Below, piece by piece: positions 7,646 to 17,840 of a DNA stretch of 64,000 bases. The translations under genes and the position numbers were made by a program. The notes beneath the pieces were generated by a model. The model was not told the DNA's origin. It searched no databases and worked only from the letters and a program-made list of their open reading frames with translations. The number at the start of each line of letters is the position of its first letter. Position 1 is the stretch's first letter. This DNA comes from Rhynchonema sp. JSB1_4 (lineage: Eukaryota; Nematoda; Chromadorea; Monhysterida; Xyalidae), in assembly GCA_030248065.1 (NCBI GenBank), contig JASAMV010003703.1, positions 1 to 64,000 on the forward strand, given 5' to 3'.

Positions 7646-10600
7646 TCACAAAGGATTTTGGAATGTACATGCGCTCCCCGTTATTAAAAACCTATAAGGA
7701 GGGTTAATTGAAGAAAGGAAACAAGACACATTAACACACATATACATACATGCTTCATACATATACCGGTAGCGCTGGTCAGCTGATGTTTCATTTTGAG
7801 TTTCTTTTTTGCGAAGTGCAGTCAAAAGGGTCTTAGAATAGCGTTTGCTGGGATTACGCACACTACGTTGGGTAGGGAAGGTGCGCTTTACGTTAGGTTC
7901 AACGGCCTTGCGTTTGCACACTTGTTTCAACAGCAAGCTTGCCTGTAGTCCTAAACTGGTGCATCCTGCTAGCAGCGGACCTCCACACAAAAGAAAAAGA
8001 ATGATGACCAGACCAATGCCGAGCACCCATAGTATTGTGATCCACCATTTTGTTTTGAACAATTGCAAAATACCGAAAGGATCGAAACCGTTCCAAAAGG
8101 AGGTGTTATTTTTAATTGGTGTGTTGATCACATTATACATACCAAGGGTTGGCTTCATTGGAATGTACGCTAATTCTCCGTGTAACTTGAAATCTGTCGC
8201 ACTGCCAGAACAGTAAGCTGTACAAGAAACGTCAACTAACGCTCGTGTGAACACCAATGTGATTTCTTCAGTGTGACCTTTTGGCGTGCAGCGCATCGAA
8301 AACACGTGTTCTGAATTCTTTCCACACGTTACCGTAGTCAGGGTCACAAAGTGCCCCGACATGCACGTGACCGACGTTTTTGCACCTGAAATGCAATGAT
8401 AGCAGCCTTGTAATTCTGTGGCATGAACCATACACGTGTCAACGTGCACCACATGTTGTACTTGCACGTCACGCATTTGAACGCTCAACTGCATGGTTGC
8501 AAACTCTTGATGTTCCACCATAACGTTCAACGGCCTAGGTGACGTTAGCATGTAACTGTTTGTTGACAGGGGAAGTAGGTGCTCTTGCCGCTTAAAGAGT
8601 TTTCGCAGGTCATTATCGGTACAAGCACAGTTAACGGTTGCTTTAGCTTGAGTGCACTTGCAACTGGACTTGCTAAATTTGCACGTGTGACGATCCATTT
8701 TGATGGCCGCTGCAGCACTTGGGCATTGAAATGAGCCTGGTAACTCCGATTGAAAAGAGCCCTGTGCAGCGGCATCGATCAAAATAGTTCGTTTGCCATA
8801 TGATATAAATTGTTTGCTCAGTAGCGGTATTTCTGTGCCCAAAACGGCTCCGGTGAGTGAAAAACGGTAGTTCAACCAATTATAAATTTTGTCTGGTGTT
8901 AGGTCGAACTTGTGTTCCTTAGTACCTTCGGGTCCCACCAATGTTGCCAATACCCTGACCTTGAGATTGAACGATGGACATTCGAAAACTTTATAAATTG
9001 TGTTGTCAATCTCTTTGGCATACAGCAAGTAAAAAAGGCATGCCGGGGCAAAAAAGAAACAGGATTTACCAAAACCCCCAGGGCTTTCATTGCAAAACAA
9101 AAAATTGGGTCGTTTCTGGGCAAAACTACCAGCAAATTCCTCCAATTTGGTATCTATTTTAACCTTAGAACAATCGTTGTCAAATCGACCGCACGAACCT
9201 GCACCTGCACAGCGTTTCACGCTCATAGTTTCAAAACGAACATTTCTTGTGTAATACCGAGACTTTGGCACACATTCTTCATAAATCTGAAGACATTCCA
9301 CAGTCAGCTGACCCATTGGTTCACGTTTGTTAGTGAACAGTGTCAAACATGACTGTTGCCCACGCGGGACCAAATTGAGGGTTGTGGTTAGTTGTTGCTT
9401 GCATGTTATGATGTTGTGCTCGCTACTCTTGTTATACGTCACTTGGCACGCTGTTCCATTCATGGTCACCACCACACTATCACTGCATGCTGAAGAAGCA
9501 CGTACCAGGCAAATGAACACAATCAGAAGCAAACTTGTTGTCGAACGGCTCAGCTGCCTTGAATGCTTGCGTAGGTAATCTGACAAGCGGTAGGTTCGAG
9601 GAGAACGTGTCAGCTTTCTTGAGGGTGTGCCAGATGAAGCTGCTCGGTCGTCATCTGGCTCACTGGTTGGCAATTGTCGATATTTTGTTGTTTCTGTGTC
9701 CGACTTTTGTTTACATCGTCCACAGCATGAACAACACGCCACACAAGCAGTTTGCACATGTGTCAAACTTTTTACCGTGTACCAGCAGCAGCGACTAACA
9801 CAATATGCACTACACAAGCCAGCATAACACATTAGCACTGAAATCGCAATCAAAATCCATCCACTGCATTTTGGATTCAACAAATATTGCGTGCAGAAAA
9901 TGCAATCCAGTAGGTCGCACATACTCAGGCCAGGGCACGAGATGCCGAAATCACGCTTCAACATTCCATCTGCGTATAATTTGACAGTTGCAGTGTATTG
10001 TGGCTTCGATGTCACTTCAAGTGGTAGCATGATGATTTGACTAATTGGATTGTCGTAGTGGAAACAAAATGGTGTGACGCAGATTTGTGCTGTTCCCACT
10101 TTAGCTGACAATGTCAGGTTTATCCCACCTGGAGCACAGCCTAAACTAGCTTGTTGGTCAATGAATTGCAAGCTTGCTGGTGTCTCAGGATAGGGGTACA
10201 CTGTGAGCTGTATGTCAGCCCACGCTTTCACTGGCACCTCTATGTTTCGCGTAGTCAAGAGAGCGCTGGTTATGGTGTGACTTGTGTAATAGCAGAATCT
10301 TTTCGTGTAATCTTCGGCGCACTTATGTTTTGCGCAATACAAGTGACTGCCACTGACATCTTGTCCTTGTCCTACACATGTAAAGGGCGGATCACCCCAA
10401 TAACGTTCATTCAGGTCTAGGCGTTCAACGTAGTGTGTGGAATTGTCTTTCAACAGTTGAATTTTGTGCAACCAAACAGTGATTGATTTGTTTGAGCATT
10501 CTGGAGATGCTTTGAGACTGCAAAATCTAGGTTTTACTTCATCCATTACATCTTGAATCGGCGTGTCGATTTCTGGGGGAGGACCGTCATAAAAGCTACA

Positions 10601-13600
10601 CCCATCACTCCAAGTTGGACAACGACACTCAGGCCAGATAGTGCGGCACTCGCCTTTGTTGTTGAAATATCCCGGAGGATTGTTGAACTTGAATGTGCAG
10701 TTTGTGTCATTCGGTTTACATGACAGGTCCGAGCATTTTATATTGCGTGAACAATATGTGCCAGATTTTGATCGCAAAAACACGACAACACCGCCTTTTG
10801 CACACTTCACACTACTGACGGGCTGCAACTCAACATTGTACTTTTCGTTCGCTGGGCACGTTTTTGCCAGGCCCGTTTTTGTCACAAACAGCACAAACCA
10901 CACGTAGAACAGCAATGAGGTCAAAGTCAAATGTTGACGTGCATAGTTTGGTGATCTGTTCATTCGCTTAATCAGTCGAACAATCATGAGAGCTGACCCT
11001 AACAAATCAAGCATGCCGTGGATGTAGATCCGGTAGTCAGTCTGATTGGGTCCACTGGTGGCGCGTGGGTTTGGGCCTGCTGCCGTTGCTCCTGTTATAT
11101 GGCTTAACGCAACAATGAGGGCCATGAACACTGCGGTTATTGGTGGCTTGGCAAATCTGAATCCCTCTTTCTTTTCAGAGTTCAACGAACGAATCTCATC
11201 AGCATCAGTTTCAGTTTGCATCCATTTTTCAATAGCTCTTTCAAGTGTAGCGCAGTGACTTTTCCACAATTCTCTGTGTGGCTTCCAAACCGTTGATAGT
11301 GCGCCTACAATGGGTCGTGTCGCACCGTTATTGCATGCTCTCTGAAAGCGCTCATAAAGCAGCGCGCTCAACGCTGGATCTTTCACACCGAGTAGAATTT
11401 GACGCCACTCATTTTTCAATTGACGCAATGTATCACCTTCGTTTGACAATTTCATAATCATGTCATCGGCTGCCTCTTTACTTTGATGTAGCCGATGCAC
11501 GAACGCGAATCGATCCTCACCTTTCTTTCTTTTTACTTCATTTGGCCGAGGGACAATCTTTGTCCACCTTTGAATGCGCGCTTGGCATCGCATTGCAATT
11601 CGCTGGATGGACCTGATGTCTTCAACAGAATCGCCTGTTTGTTCGACCAATGGACAAATTACTTCAGTTTCGTTCTGATTGTCAAGGCAGACGTGTATGG
11701 TGGTGTCAATGTCATTCATGTCGTGTTCGGTGGCTGTGGAATTTTGCGAATTTGGCGCGGGGGGTGGTCCATGAGAATTGCGAGTTGTTTCAGTTTTTGA
11801 CCGCGTGCGACTAGCAACGGGACCGTCGGCGTCAGAAGAAGGTGATGTTGCATCGGTTGTATCGTCTTGATCGTCCACAAGTTCATGTCCGCCTTCGATG
11901 GGATACAAGTGTAGCAAAGGACGACGCACGAGATGACCGTTAGCCAGACGCAACTCTGCTGCCCGTACGTGTCCATCCGAACTGGATAACAACTTCACAA
12001 TGACGGCCAATTTCCAACATCCGCGTGGAGTGCCTTGAGCCTGTATGAGTACGATATTTCCGATTTTGGGCTCGTCGGGAGCCAATGAGCGTCCCTGGCG
12101 ATGGGTGTTTTGTTTTCGTTCTTTCAGCGCTGCCAAATACAGAGTCGAAAACATGTGCCAGAACTGATCAAGCATGATTTGATTTTCAGCATACAATTTG
12201 AGTAGAGTGTGTTTGTGCGTCGGCTGAGGTGTGTATTCGGATAGAACAGCGTCTGCATCGATTCGTGGAATACCCGTCAAGGCTTTGGGCAACCACAGAT
12301 CAATTGGTCGCAGCGTTGTGATCTCATCGAGATGGTTTGTGGTTGCCAGCAATGGTCTTGCATTGACAATGCTTTCGGTCGCTGCAAGGAGGGTGCGAAA
12401 TTGAGTGACAGGTAGAATGCGTTTTCCTTTGGCAACAATCAAACTGCGCTTCACCACGCCTATGAGACGCTCATAAAAGCCACCCGCTGCTGGGAAATTG
12501 GGTACAATGAGTTTCCAGCTGATTCCGCGATTGGCACAATAATCAAGCAGTACTTGGTCTTGCGACGCTGTTGCTGTATGTTCGTTTGACAACGCGGACC
12601 ACACGTCTCTGGTGAGGAGCATTTGGGGCGCGTTGTCGCTGGTCAGTGATAACGGAAGAGCAAAACGCGACACAAAGCGCTCAAAAACCATGATGAATTC
12701 TTTGGCACTCAGATCTTGTACCAAATCAAGGAAAACTCCCCTGGTGACATTGCAGACAAATTGCACAACCCAGTGTTTCTTGCGTTGCTGACAATCGCAA
12801 TCAACTTGAAGTATGGTTGGACCGAATAGATCGACGGCAACATGACGAGCAACATTAGATCGATCAACTCGATTACGTGGAAGTGCATTCATTGGTGGCA
12901 TGCGAAATGGAACACCGCGCGCGCGTTTGCATGTAGCGCAATTGCGTATCACCGATTGAATTTTGGTGCGACCAGCTGGGATCCAGTACATATTATTGAT
13001 GGCAGCAAGTACGTACTGTGGCGAAGCATGATTGTGATGACGATGGTAATAGTCGATCATTAGTGTTGTGAATGCACTGGATTTTGGCAAGAGAATAGGA
13101 TACTTGGTTGCATCAGGTAAAGTTGCCATCTTTGTGACACGACTGCTTGCTCGAATGACTTTGCGCCAATCAAAGTGTAACCCATGTTGTTTTACGAGTG
13201 TGTGCTGACGATCAGACTCGAGTGCGTGCCAAACTTCTGGCAGGTGGAATTCTTGATGTTTTGAGACGAGAAAATCACGTGCTGTCCTAATTTCAATCGC
13301 TGTGACTGGTCCCTTTTCTCGTAGTTCAGCCATATATGCTTGTAACTGTTCCTTGCGTTCATTCGATTGTTTTGACCAGATGAGCAAATTGACTGCGCGC
13401 AACACGTAAACGACGGAACGTAATAGTTTGATGACCCAAGAGAATCGACTGGTCATATTTATCCAAATGTTCGGCTCATCTTGCATAGTCCCTCCGAGCA
13501 TTGCATAGATGACACTTTCCATGCTGCTTTCGACTAACGCGTGTTGTGAACTTTCTGGTATGCTATTCAACGAGACATCAGTGTCAGTATCGTTGGTGAC

Positions 13601-14275
13601 AGGTGGAAATTCGCTGAGAAGAGCAGGTGCCTCACGGCCGTCCAACTGAATTTCCCCCTTTTTCAATTCTTTGTTGAATTCAACTTGTGCGCTTCCAGAA
13701 AGGTCTGCCAATGTTTCAGCTGGCCAGTGCTCACGCGACAACTGAAGCCACGCGGGCCCCGCGAACCAATCAGATTGCTGTAGATTGTGTATGGTGACCC
13801 CTTCGCGCGTCAACCAATCAGCCAAATTGTCGTTTGATCGTATGTAATGTTGTTCAGTATTGGGTACAGCTTTAATCTTGTTGACACGATTTCGGACAAA
13901 GACACCTAGGCTCTTTTCGCTGCGCAACCAATGCAACACAGCTACGTTATCGCTCCAAGTATGCGCGAAAATCACGCCATCAATACTCAACGCTTTGCGA
14001 ACGAATTCAATGAGATTCACAGCCAAGAGGAGTGCCATGAGTTCCAAGCGAACAATGGTCAACTGCTTACCAGCACTTATGGGACACAGCCTGGTTTTCG
14101 ACAACAAGAAGGAGACGTGAGTTTCTCCCTTGCTGTGTTGAGCGCGAAGATACAGTACAGCGCCGTACATTGTTGGACTCGCATCACACATAGCATGTAT
14201 CTCATATGACCACTCGTGATCATTTGGATCGAATCCCATGTGGCGTGCGAGTGTAATTTGTGCGGTTTCTTGCAA
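7646..14275 (-). CDS. RNase H - integrase - phlebovirus-like glycoprotein, continuous 2,209-codon frame
   Basis: Approximate residues: RNase H 20-160; integrase zinc binding 410-455 (HH...CATC); catalytic integrase residues in VDLFGP (481), SDNAP (545) and GFYERLIG (600); a DUF5641-like end at 740-790; a charged spacer; a hydrophobic segment 1045-1068; then a Cys-rich ectodomain, membrane segments near 1468-1490 and 1577-1598, a second Cys-rich ectodomain with a GGFGKSCFFFAPACLF motif (about 1730-1745) resembling the fusion-loop region of phlebovirus Gc, and a C-terminal membrane anchor near 2075-2098. The first codon is not ATG, because this is the continuation of pol. Integrase and envelope share one frame with no stop between them. 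The annotated stop lies inside the tRNA foldback; native coding must end at or before about 7.69 kb. It is part of an integrated virus-like element. Confidence 0.85.
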   Translation of the reverse strand: MQETAQITLARHMGFDPNDHEWSYEIHAMCDASPTMYGAVLYLRAQHSKGETHVSFLLSKTRLCPISAGKQLTIVRLELMALLLAVNLIEFVRKALSIDGVIFAHTWSDNVAVLHWLRSEKSLGVFVRNRVNKIKAVPNTEQHYIRSNDNLADWLTREGVTIHNLQQSDWFAGPAWLQLSREHWPAETLADLSGSAQVEFNKELKKGEIQLDGREAPALLSEFPPVTNDTDTDVSLNSIPESSQHALVESSMESVIYAMLGGTMQDEPNIWINMTSRFSWVIKLLRSVVYVLRAVNLLIWSKQSNERKEQLQAYMAELREKGPVTAIEIRTARDFLVSKHQEFHLPEVWHALESDRQHTLVKQHGLHFDWRKVIRASSRVTKMATLPDATKYPILLPKSSAFTTLMIDYYHRHHNHASPQYVLAAINNMYWIPAGRTKIQSVIRNCATCKRARGVPFRMPPMNALPRNRVDRSNVARHVAVDLFGPTILQVDCDCQQRKKHWVVQFVCNVTRGVFLDLVQDLSAKEFIMVFERFVSRFALPLSLTSDNAPQMLLTRDVWSALSNEHTATASQDQVLLDYCANRGISWKLIVPNFPAAGGFYERLIGVVKRSLIVAKGKRILPVTQFRTLLAATESIVNARPLLATTNHLDEITTLRPIDLWLPKALTGIPRIDADAVLSEYTPQPTHKHTLLKLYAENQIMLDQFWHMFSTLYLAALKERKQNTHRQGRSLAPDEPKIGNIVLIQAQGTPRGCWKLAVIVKLLSSSDGHVRAAELRLANGHLVRRPLLHLYPIEGGHELVDDQDDTTDATSPSSDADGPVASRTRSKTETTRNSHGPPPAPNSQNSTATEHDMNDIDTTIHVCLDNQNETEVICPLVEQTGDSVEDIRSIQRIAMRCQARIQRWTKIVPRPNEVKRKKGEDRFAFVHRLHQSKEAADDMIMKLSNEGDTLRQLKNEWRQILLGVKDPALSALLYERFQRACNNGATRPIVGALSTVWKPHRELWKSHCATLERAIEKWMQTETDADEIRSLNSEKKEGFRFAKPPITAVFMALIVALSHITGATAAGPNPRATSGPNQTDYRIYIHGMLDLLGSALMIVRLIKRMNRSPNYARQHLTLTSLLFYVWFVLFVTKTGLAKTCPANEKYNVELQPVSSVKCAKGGVVVFLRSKSGTYCSRNIKCSDLSCKPNDTNCTFKFNNPPGYFNNKGECRTIWPECRCPTWSDGCSFYDGPPPEIDTPIQDVMDEVKPRFCSLKASPECSNKSITVWLHKIQLLKDNSTHYVERLDLNERYWGDPPFTCVGQGQDVSGSHLYCAKHKCAEDYTKRFCYYTSHTITSALLTTRNIEVPVKAWADIQLTVYPYPETPASLQFIDQQASLGCAPGGINLTLSAKVGTAQICVTPFCFHYDNPISQIIMLPLEVTSKPQYTATVKLYADGMLKRDFGISCPGLSMCDLLDCIFCTQYLLNPKCSGWILIAISVLMCYAGLCSAYCVSRCCWYTVKSLTHVQTACVACCSCCGRCKQKSDTETTKYRQLPTSEPDDDRAASSGTPSRKLTRSPRTYRLSDYLRKHSRQLSRSTTSLLLIVFICLVRASSACSDSVVVTMNGTACQVTYNKSSEHNIITCKQQLTTTLNLVPRGQQSCLTLFTNKREPMGQLTVECLQIYEECVPKSRYYTRNVRFETMSVKRCAGAGSCGRFDNDCSKVKIDTKLEEFAGSFAQKRPNFLFCNESPGGFGKSCFFFAPACLFYLLYAKEIDNTIYKVFECPSFNLKVRVLATLVGPEGTKEHKFDLTPDKIYNWLNYRFSLTGAVLGTEIPLLSKQFISYGKRTILIDAAAQGSFQSELPGSFQCPSAAAAIKMDRHTCKFSKSSCKCTQAKATVNCACTDNDLRKLFKRQEHLLPLSTNSYMLTSPRPLNVMVEHQEFATMQLSVQMRDVQVQHVVHVDTCMVHATELQGCYHCISGAKTSVTCMSGHFVTLTTVTCGKNSEHVFSMRCTPKGHTEEITLVFTRALVDVSCTAYCSGSATDFKLHGELAYIPMKPTLGMYNVINTPIKNNTSFWNGFDPFGILQLFKTKWWITILWVLGIGLVIILFLLCGGPLLAGCTSLGLQASLLLKQVCKRKAVEPNVKRTFPTQRSVRNPSKRYSKTLLTALRKKETQNETSADQRYRYMYEACMYMCVNVSCFLSSINPPYRFLITGSACTFQNPL

Positions 14276-14369
14276 TCGCGGAATGATTGAACGCCATGAA
14301 GCAGCAAGCTCATCAGAAACTGGATCATCCCATGAGAACTGAGAACGCTCACTTCATCAACCTCAAGCA

Positions 14370-15077
14370 AGAAGATTGTGCACAGCGATATTGAACAATT
14401 GACTCTCATTACAAAATTCGGCAGTTGGCGACAAACTGAACATTGATTTGAACTGCTCATACAGTTGACACTTTTCGTTTTTCTGTCGGGAGTGTCGCGG
14501 CTTTGTAAGCCACGATAGCATCGTTGCCCTGGCAGCCGTCAGATTGCGGGGTGCTGGTACGCCCAGTATTGCCGTAACCTCACGGAGCCAGGCTGCGGTG
14601 CGGTCGTGTGCAGACCTGGTGGCTACACGCTCGCTTAACTTACACTTGTCATGTTCTCATGCAAAAACATATCCAATTTCCTTTTGGCAACATTATGTTT
14701 AACCTTGCCTGCATCTTCTTTCCAACAAAGGTGAGACAATTTAGATATTACAACGGCTGCAGCATCAATTTCATGAAAAAATGTTTTCACAGATGTGTAC
14801 ATGATTGTGGTTAGTTTAATGTCATGCTACAGACCCAAGCCACGTAAAAACTAAATGACTAATCATCCTTTGTGTCGCGCAAGTGCGCATCTTATTCTGA
14901 CTGCATGTTTAGTTTCGATTTTCATTCTCTCCTTTTAGTCTCTCATATTTTCCCAACCTTTTGTACCTTTTCTAACACCTATTTACGGATCTTAAAATAA
15001 AACTTGAAATAGCTAAAACTTGAAGCTCAATATTTGTTGTGACAACAGTTAAGAGAGAACACACAACACACACTACA
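14370..15077. other. Extra sequence separating RT from RNase H
   Basis: Pol should run straight from the end of the RT ORF (15078) into WDDPVSDELAASW (about 14350), a typical BEL/Pao RT-RNase H junction. Instead about 0.7 kb lies between. It is AT-rich, with stops in all frames for most of its length and a short open stretch near 14.64-14.37 kb. It begins (minus strand) TGTAGTGTAGTG after the RT stop. A solo LTR or other insertion is the simplest reading; an intron is less likely because retroelement genomes rarely keep one. I could not define a target duplication. Confidence 0.45.
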
Positions 15078-16553
15078 CTACACAGCTCCACAGTCACGAC
15101 ACCATGTTTGATTTAACTGTACAACACGGTGAAGTAGTTGTTTTGCGGAAATGAACACAGGTGCAGCAAGTCCGATAGGGTCGAAGCACGCGTTTACTAC
15201 CGATAGGATCTTTCGTCGAGTCCATGGTTCTTGACTTGCCGATTTGCTCAAGCGAGGAATGCCCAACAGATCTGTTTCAGCATCATATGTGACACCCAAA
15301 ATCTTTGTTTGCAGCTTCGCCATGCTCTTGTCCGGCGGCAACCAATCCCGGAAGTTGGCATCATTGCTGGTCCACTCACATAACGTCATCGACGCTTGCT
15401 CAAAGAACACATTAGTGATTTCTTCAAACAAGGCCTTTGCTGTTTCAAGATCGGAGACTCCTGTGCACAAGTTATCAACAAAGAAGTGATCACGGCACAT
15501 TTTTGTATATTTGCCCCCCTTTTGATCAATGAGAAACTTGATGGCGTATTTGAGCAGAAACGGTGAGCTCACATGACCAAAGAGTAATCGACGAAAATGG
15601 TAGCATTCAACTTTCTTTGATTCCATATCTTTGTACCAAAAGAAACGTGTCAAAGGGCGATTTTCACTGCTGAGTAAGCACATTAAGAAGGCTTTTTTCA
15701 CGTCTGATAAGAGCAGAATCGGGTAGGTGCGAACGCGAATAATCGTTGCCAACAGGTCAATGATATCCGCGTCACCCTTCAGAAACACCATGTTTAATGA
15801 GGGCTCATCCAGTTTCTTCTGCGCTGAACAATCGTATACCACGCGCAGTGGTGTGGTTGCATGACCCAAGCGGAGGACACCATGATGTGATAAATAATGA
15901 ATTGGCTGAGTAGGGTCAAGATCAGCCTCATCCGGCACAACAGCTATGACGCCCATCTTAATGAGAGCTCGAAAATCTTGCTCATATTTCAGTAACAATG
16001 CCGGATTCTCATGTAAACGTCTGGCCACAGCCTGGAATCTTCCGTACGCCAATTCACGATTCGTGGGCAATGGAGGAGCGCTTGGACGTGGTGGAAAGGT
16101 GACTTGAATTCGTTGATCTTTAGTCACTTCATCGTACGCGAAACAAACTGTTTTGTAGAAGTGATCAATGGCAATTTGGTCTTCAGATTTTGTGTCATGC
16201 TCTAAGGTGCCAATGGCATCAAGACTCAAATAATTGTACAGTTTGGAGATTGCATTTGTGTCATTGCAGGAACAACAATCTTGTGTATCCGATGAACTGT
16301 CAGTTTCCTGTCGGGCATCTTCGAACGTTTCTTCACTATCAGAATCTTCCGAATCTGATGCAATTGGCCTGATCATTTTGACGAACTCGTCATACAACGA
16401 GTCTGTGGCCTGCATATCAAGATCAACGCCGTCGGGTGTTTCAGAAATAAATGAGCACATTTGTTTATCTTGTTTGGCGTTCGACTCACCTCCCCTACCA
16501 AAAGAGCGCCCAGTAAGGATGGCACCAAGATTCTGCCGCTGGGCAGATTGCAC
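15078..16553 (-). CDS. BEL/Pao reverse transcriptase
   Basis: The ORF has about 491 codons and is entered from the preceding frame (the first codon here is GTG). After an acidic, Ser-rich linker (SDSEDSDSEET), RT motifs appear in order: RVVYDCSA (about 236), LSDVKKAFL (about 283), a FWY region, and an active site HFFVDNLCTG (about 358). FVDN instead of YVDD is seen in some BEL/Pao RTs, so it need not be a lesion. The C-terminus PWTRRKILSVVNACFDPIGL is the BEL/Pao junction toward RNase H (peptidase A17-type architecture). The frame ends at 15078, where extra sequence begins. It synthesises cDNA from element RNA inside cytoplasmic particles. Confidence 0.85.
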   Translation of the reverse strand: MQSAQRQNLGAILTGRSFGRGGESNAKQDKQMCSFISETPDGVDLDMQATDSLYDEFVKMIRPIASDSEDSDSEETFEDARQETDSSSDTQDCCSCNDTNAISKLYNYLSLDAIGTLEHDTKSEDQIAIDHFYKTVCFAYDEVTKDQRIQVTFPPRPSAPPLPTNRELAYGRFQAVARRLHENPALLLKYEQDFRALIKMGVIAVVPDEADLDPTQPIHYLSHHGVLRLGHATTPLRVVYDCSAQKKLDEPSLNMVFLKGDADIIDLLATIIRVRTYPILLLSDVKKAFLMCLLSSENRPLTRFFWYKDMESKKVECYHFRRLLFGHVSSPFLLKYAIKFLIDQKGGKYTKMCRDHFFVDNLCTGVSDLETAKALFEEITNVFFEQASMTLCEWTSNDANFRDWLPPDKSMAKLQTKILGVTYDAETDLLGIPRLSKSASQEPWTRRKILSVVNACFDPIGLAAPVFISAKQLLHRVVQLNQTWCRDCGAV

Positions 16554-17776
16554 GCAACCGATTTCGGTCTTCCCACCGAATCGTTGCCATACAACACGGT
16601 CAGATACGTTGATATGCCAATTATCACATCTGGTCGACTGTAAACTCGATAATTTGCAAATGGTAGCGACAACTCTGATAGCAGATCATGTTCAACAAGA
16701 TATTTGTGATCCTTTGGTTCCAGAGGTCGCACAACAATGCGATTGATCATATCGTTGCTGGCAGCGACCGTTGCATAGATCATCAATTCCTTGCCGTTGG
16801 TCAAGCGAAGACACAAACGGGCACGCAAATCCCGAATACGGTATCGAAACGTTTCTTTAGTATTGGCTCGAAACAAACGCACCACAAATGAACCACAGTC
16901 CACGGTTTCCAACTGTAGTTCTTTCACCAAACTTGGACTGCACCAATTACGCGAACTGGCGCTGTCAAGCAAGGCATGAATAGACGCTTTTCGATCAAAG
17001 TCAACTGGGTTCGACACATTTATTCGTGCAAGAAAGAGACTCGCTGCGTCTGGAGAATGTTGCTTGTCAGTTGTGTGAATGGCAGCACCGAGAACTTCTG
17101 CGTCATTTTCCTCTGTGGAATCTTTATCGGACGGAGTGTCAACAATTGCCTGATCGACTTCACTTTCACTGTAAAACCCTTCAGCGGAGAAATTGTCATC
17201 GGTTTCGGCCTCCGAAATGCACGACGCTGTCGAATCATTTGGTGTTCTTTGTCTATCGGCAAGTTTGCTTTCCCGAGCAAAGCACAGCGCAAAATGATGA
17301 TTGCGCTTGTCGCAAGAAAGACAAACTCTTTTGTCACGAACATCACACTCACGGGACTGATGAGTAGGCAACAGACAAATGTAGCACGCATTCAACTCTT
17401 TTAATCGCGCTAATCGCTCCTTTACTGTCTTATACTTCCTGCAATCATTGTGACGATGCTCTTTATCGCAAAAAGCGCAATTGCGTGGTAAGCGACGTGC
17501 AGCTTCCGCTCGTTTTCGCCTTTGCGCTGGTGAACGTGGTTTGAACGGTAATTGGCTGGTCTTGCTCTTTTTGCTTTTTGTCTTGTCTTTTTCGCTTGAT
17601 GACGACTTATTGGCATCGTTGCTTTTTGGCGTTTTGTTTTTATCACGCTTGTCTTTGTACGTGTTGGATGATGACTTACTCTGTGTCTTGTGTTTTGTGC
17701 TTAGTTCACTGGGTTTGCCAGCTGTTTTCGTTGGCAGCTTCAAGTGTGGTTTTTTCTCTTCCTTTGTTGCAAACAT
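16373..17776 (-). CDS. Gag zinc knuckles and aspartic protease
   Basis: The 467 codons start at an in-frame ATG, but the frame is open upstream and reads RS-rich sequence, so this is probably the continuation of gag after a frame change. A Lys/Ser-rich linker leads to three Cys-rich knuckles at about 99 (CAFCDKEHRHNDC), 130 (CYICLLPTHQSREC) and 150 (CLSCDKRNHHFALC), typical of BEL/Pao. A retropepsin-like domain follows, with LLDSASS near 268 as the catalytic Asp-Ser/Thr-Ala motif. The last 60 codons run out of phase with the RT frame beginning at 16553, so a second frame change lies in 16.37-16.55 kb. Confidence 0.8.
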   Translation of the reverse strand: MFATKEEKKPHLKLPTKTAGKPSELSTKHKTQSKSSSNTYKDKRDKNKTPKSNDANKSSSSEKDKTKSKKSKTSQLPFKPRSPAQRRKRAEAARRLPRNCAFCDKEHRHNDCRKYKTVKERLARLKELNACYICLLPTHQSRECDVRDKRVCLSCDKRNHHFALCFARESKLADRQRTPNDSTASCISEAETDDNFSAEGFYSESEVDQAIVDTPSDKDSTEENDAEVLGAAIHTTDKQHSPDAASLFLARINVSNPVDFDRKASIHALLDSASSRNWCSPSLVKELQLETVDCGSFVVRLFRANTKETFRYRIRDLRARLCLRLTNGKELMIYATVAASNDMINRIVVRPLEPKDHKYLVEHDLLSELSLPFANYRVYSRPDVIIGISTYLTVLYGNDSVGRPKSVACNLPSGRILVPSLLGALLVGEVSRTPNKINKCAHLFLKHPTALILICRPQTRCMTSSSK

Positions 17777-17840
17777 AGACGATATCGGTAGATCATCGGT
17801 GTCCGTTGTTGCAGGTGCGGGCGAACTATCCGAAGATCGA

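Larger units (their letters stand above)
6961..7685. mobile_element. Foldback insertion of tRNA-containing repeat copies with 13-bp target duplication
   Basis: Three copies of one tRNA-containing repeat lie in the order minus (6961-7266), partial plus (7267-7411) and nearly complete plus (about 7415-7685), forming a large palindrome. The partial copy begins inside the tRNA anticodon region, at a short microhomology (TTGC). The block is flanked by the direct repeat AAAAACCTATAAG (6948-6960 and 7686-7698), as expected for a target-site duplication. The insertion sits where the 3' end of the BEL/Pao element should be. The last residues of the env reading frame run into it, so it interrupts that element. 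It is either a tRNA-derived SINE rearranged by template switching or a foldback transposon that captured a tRNA. Confidence 0.7.
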
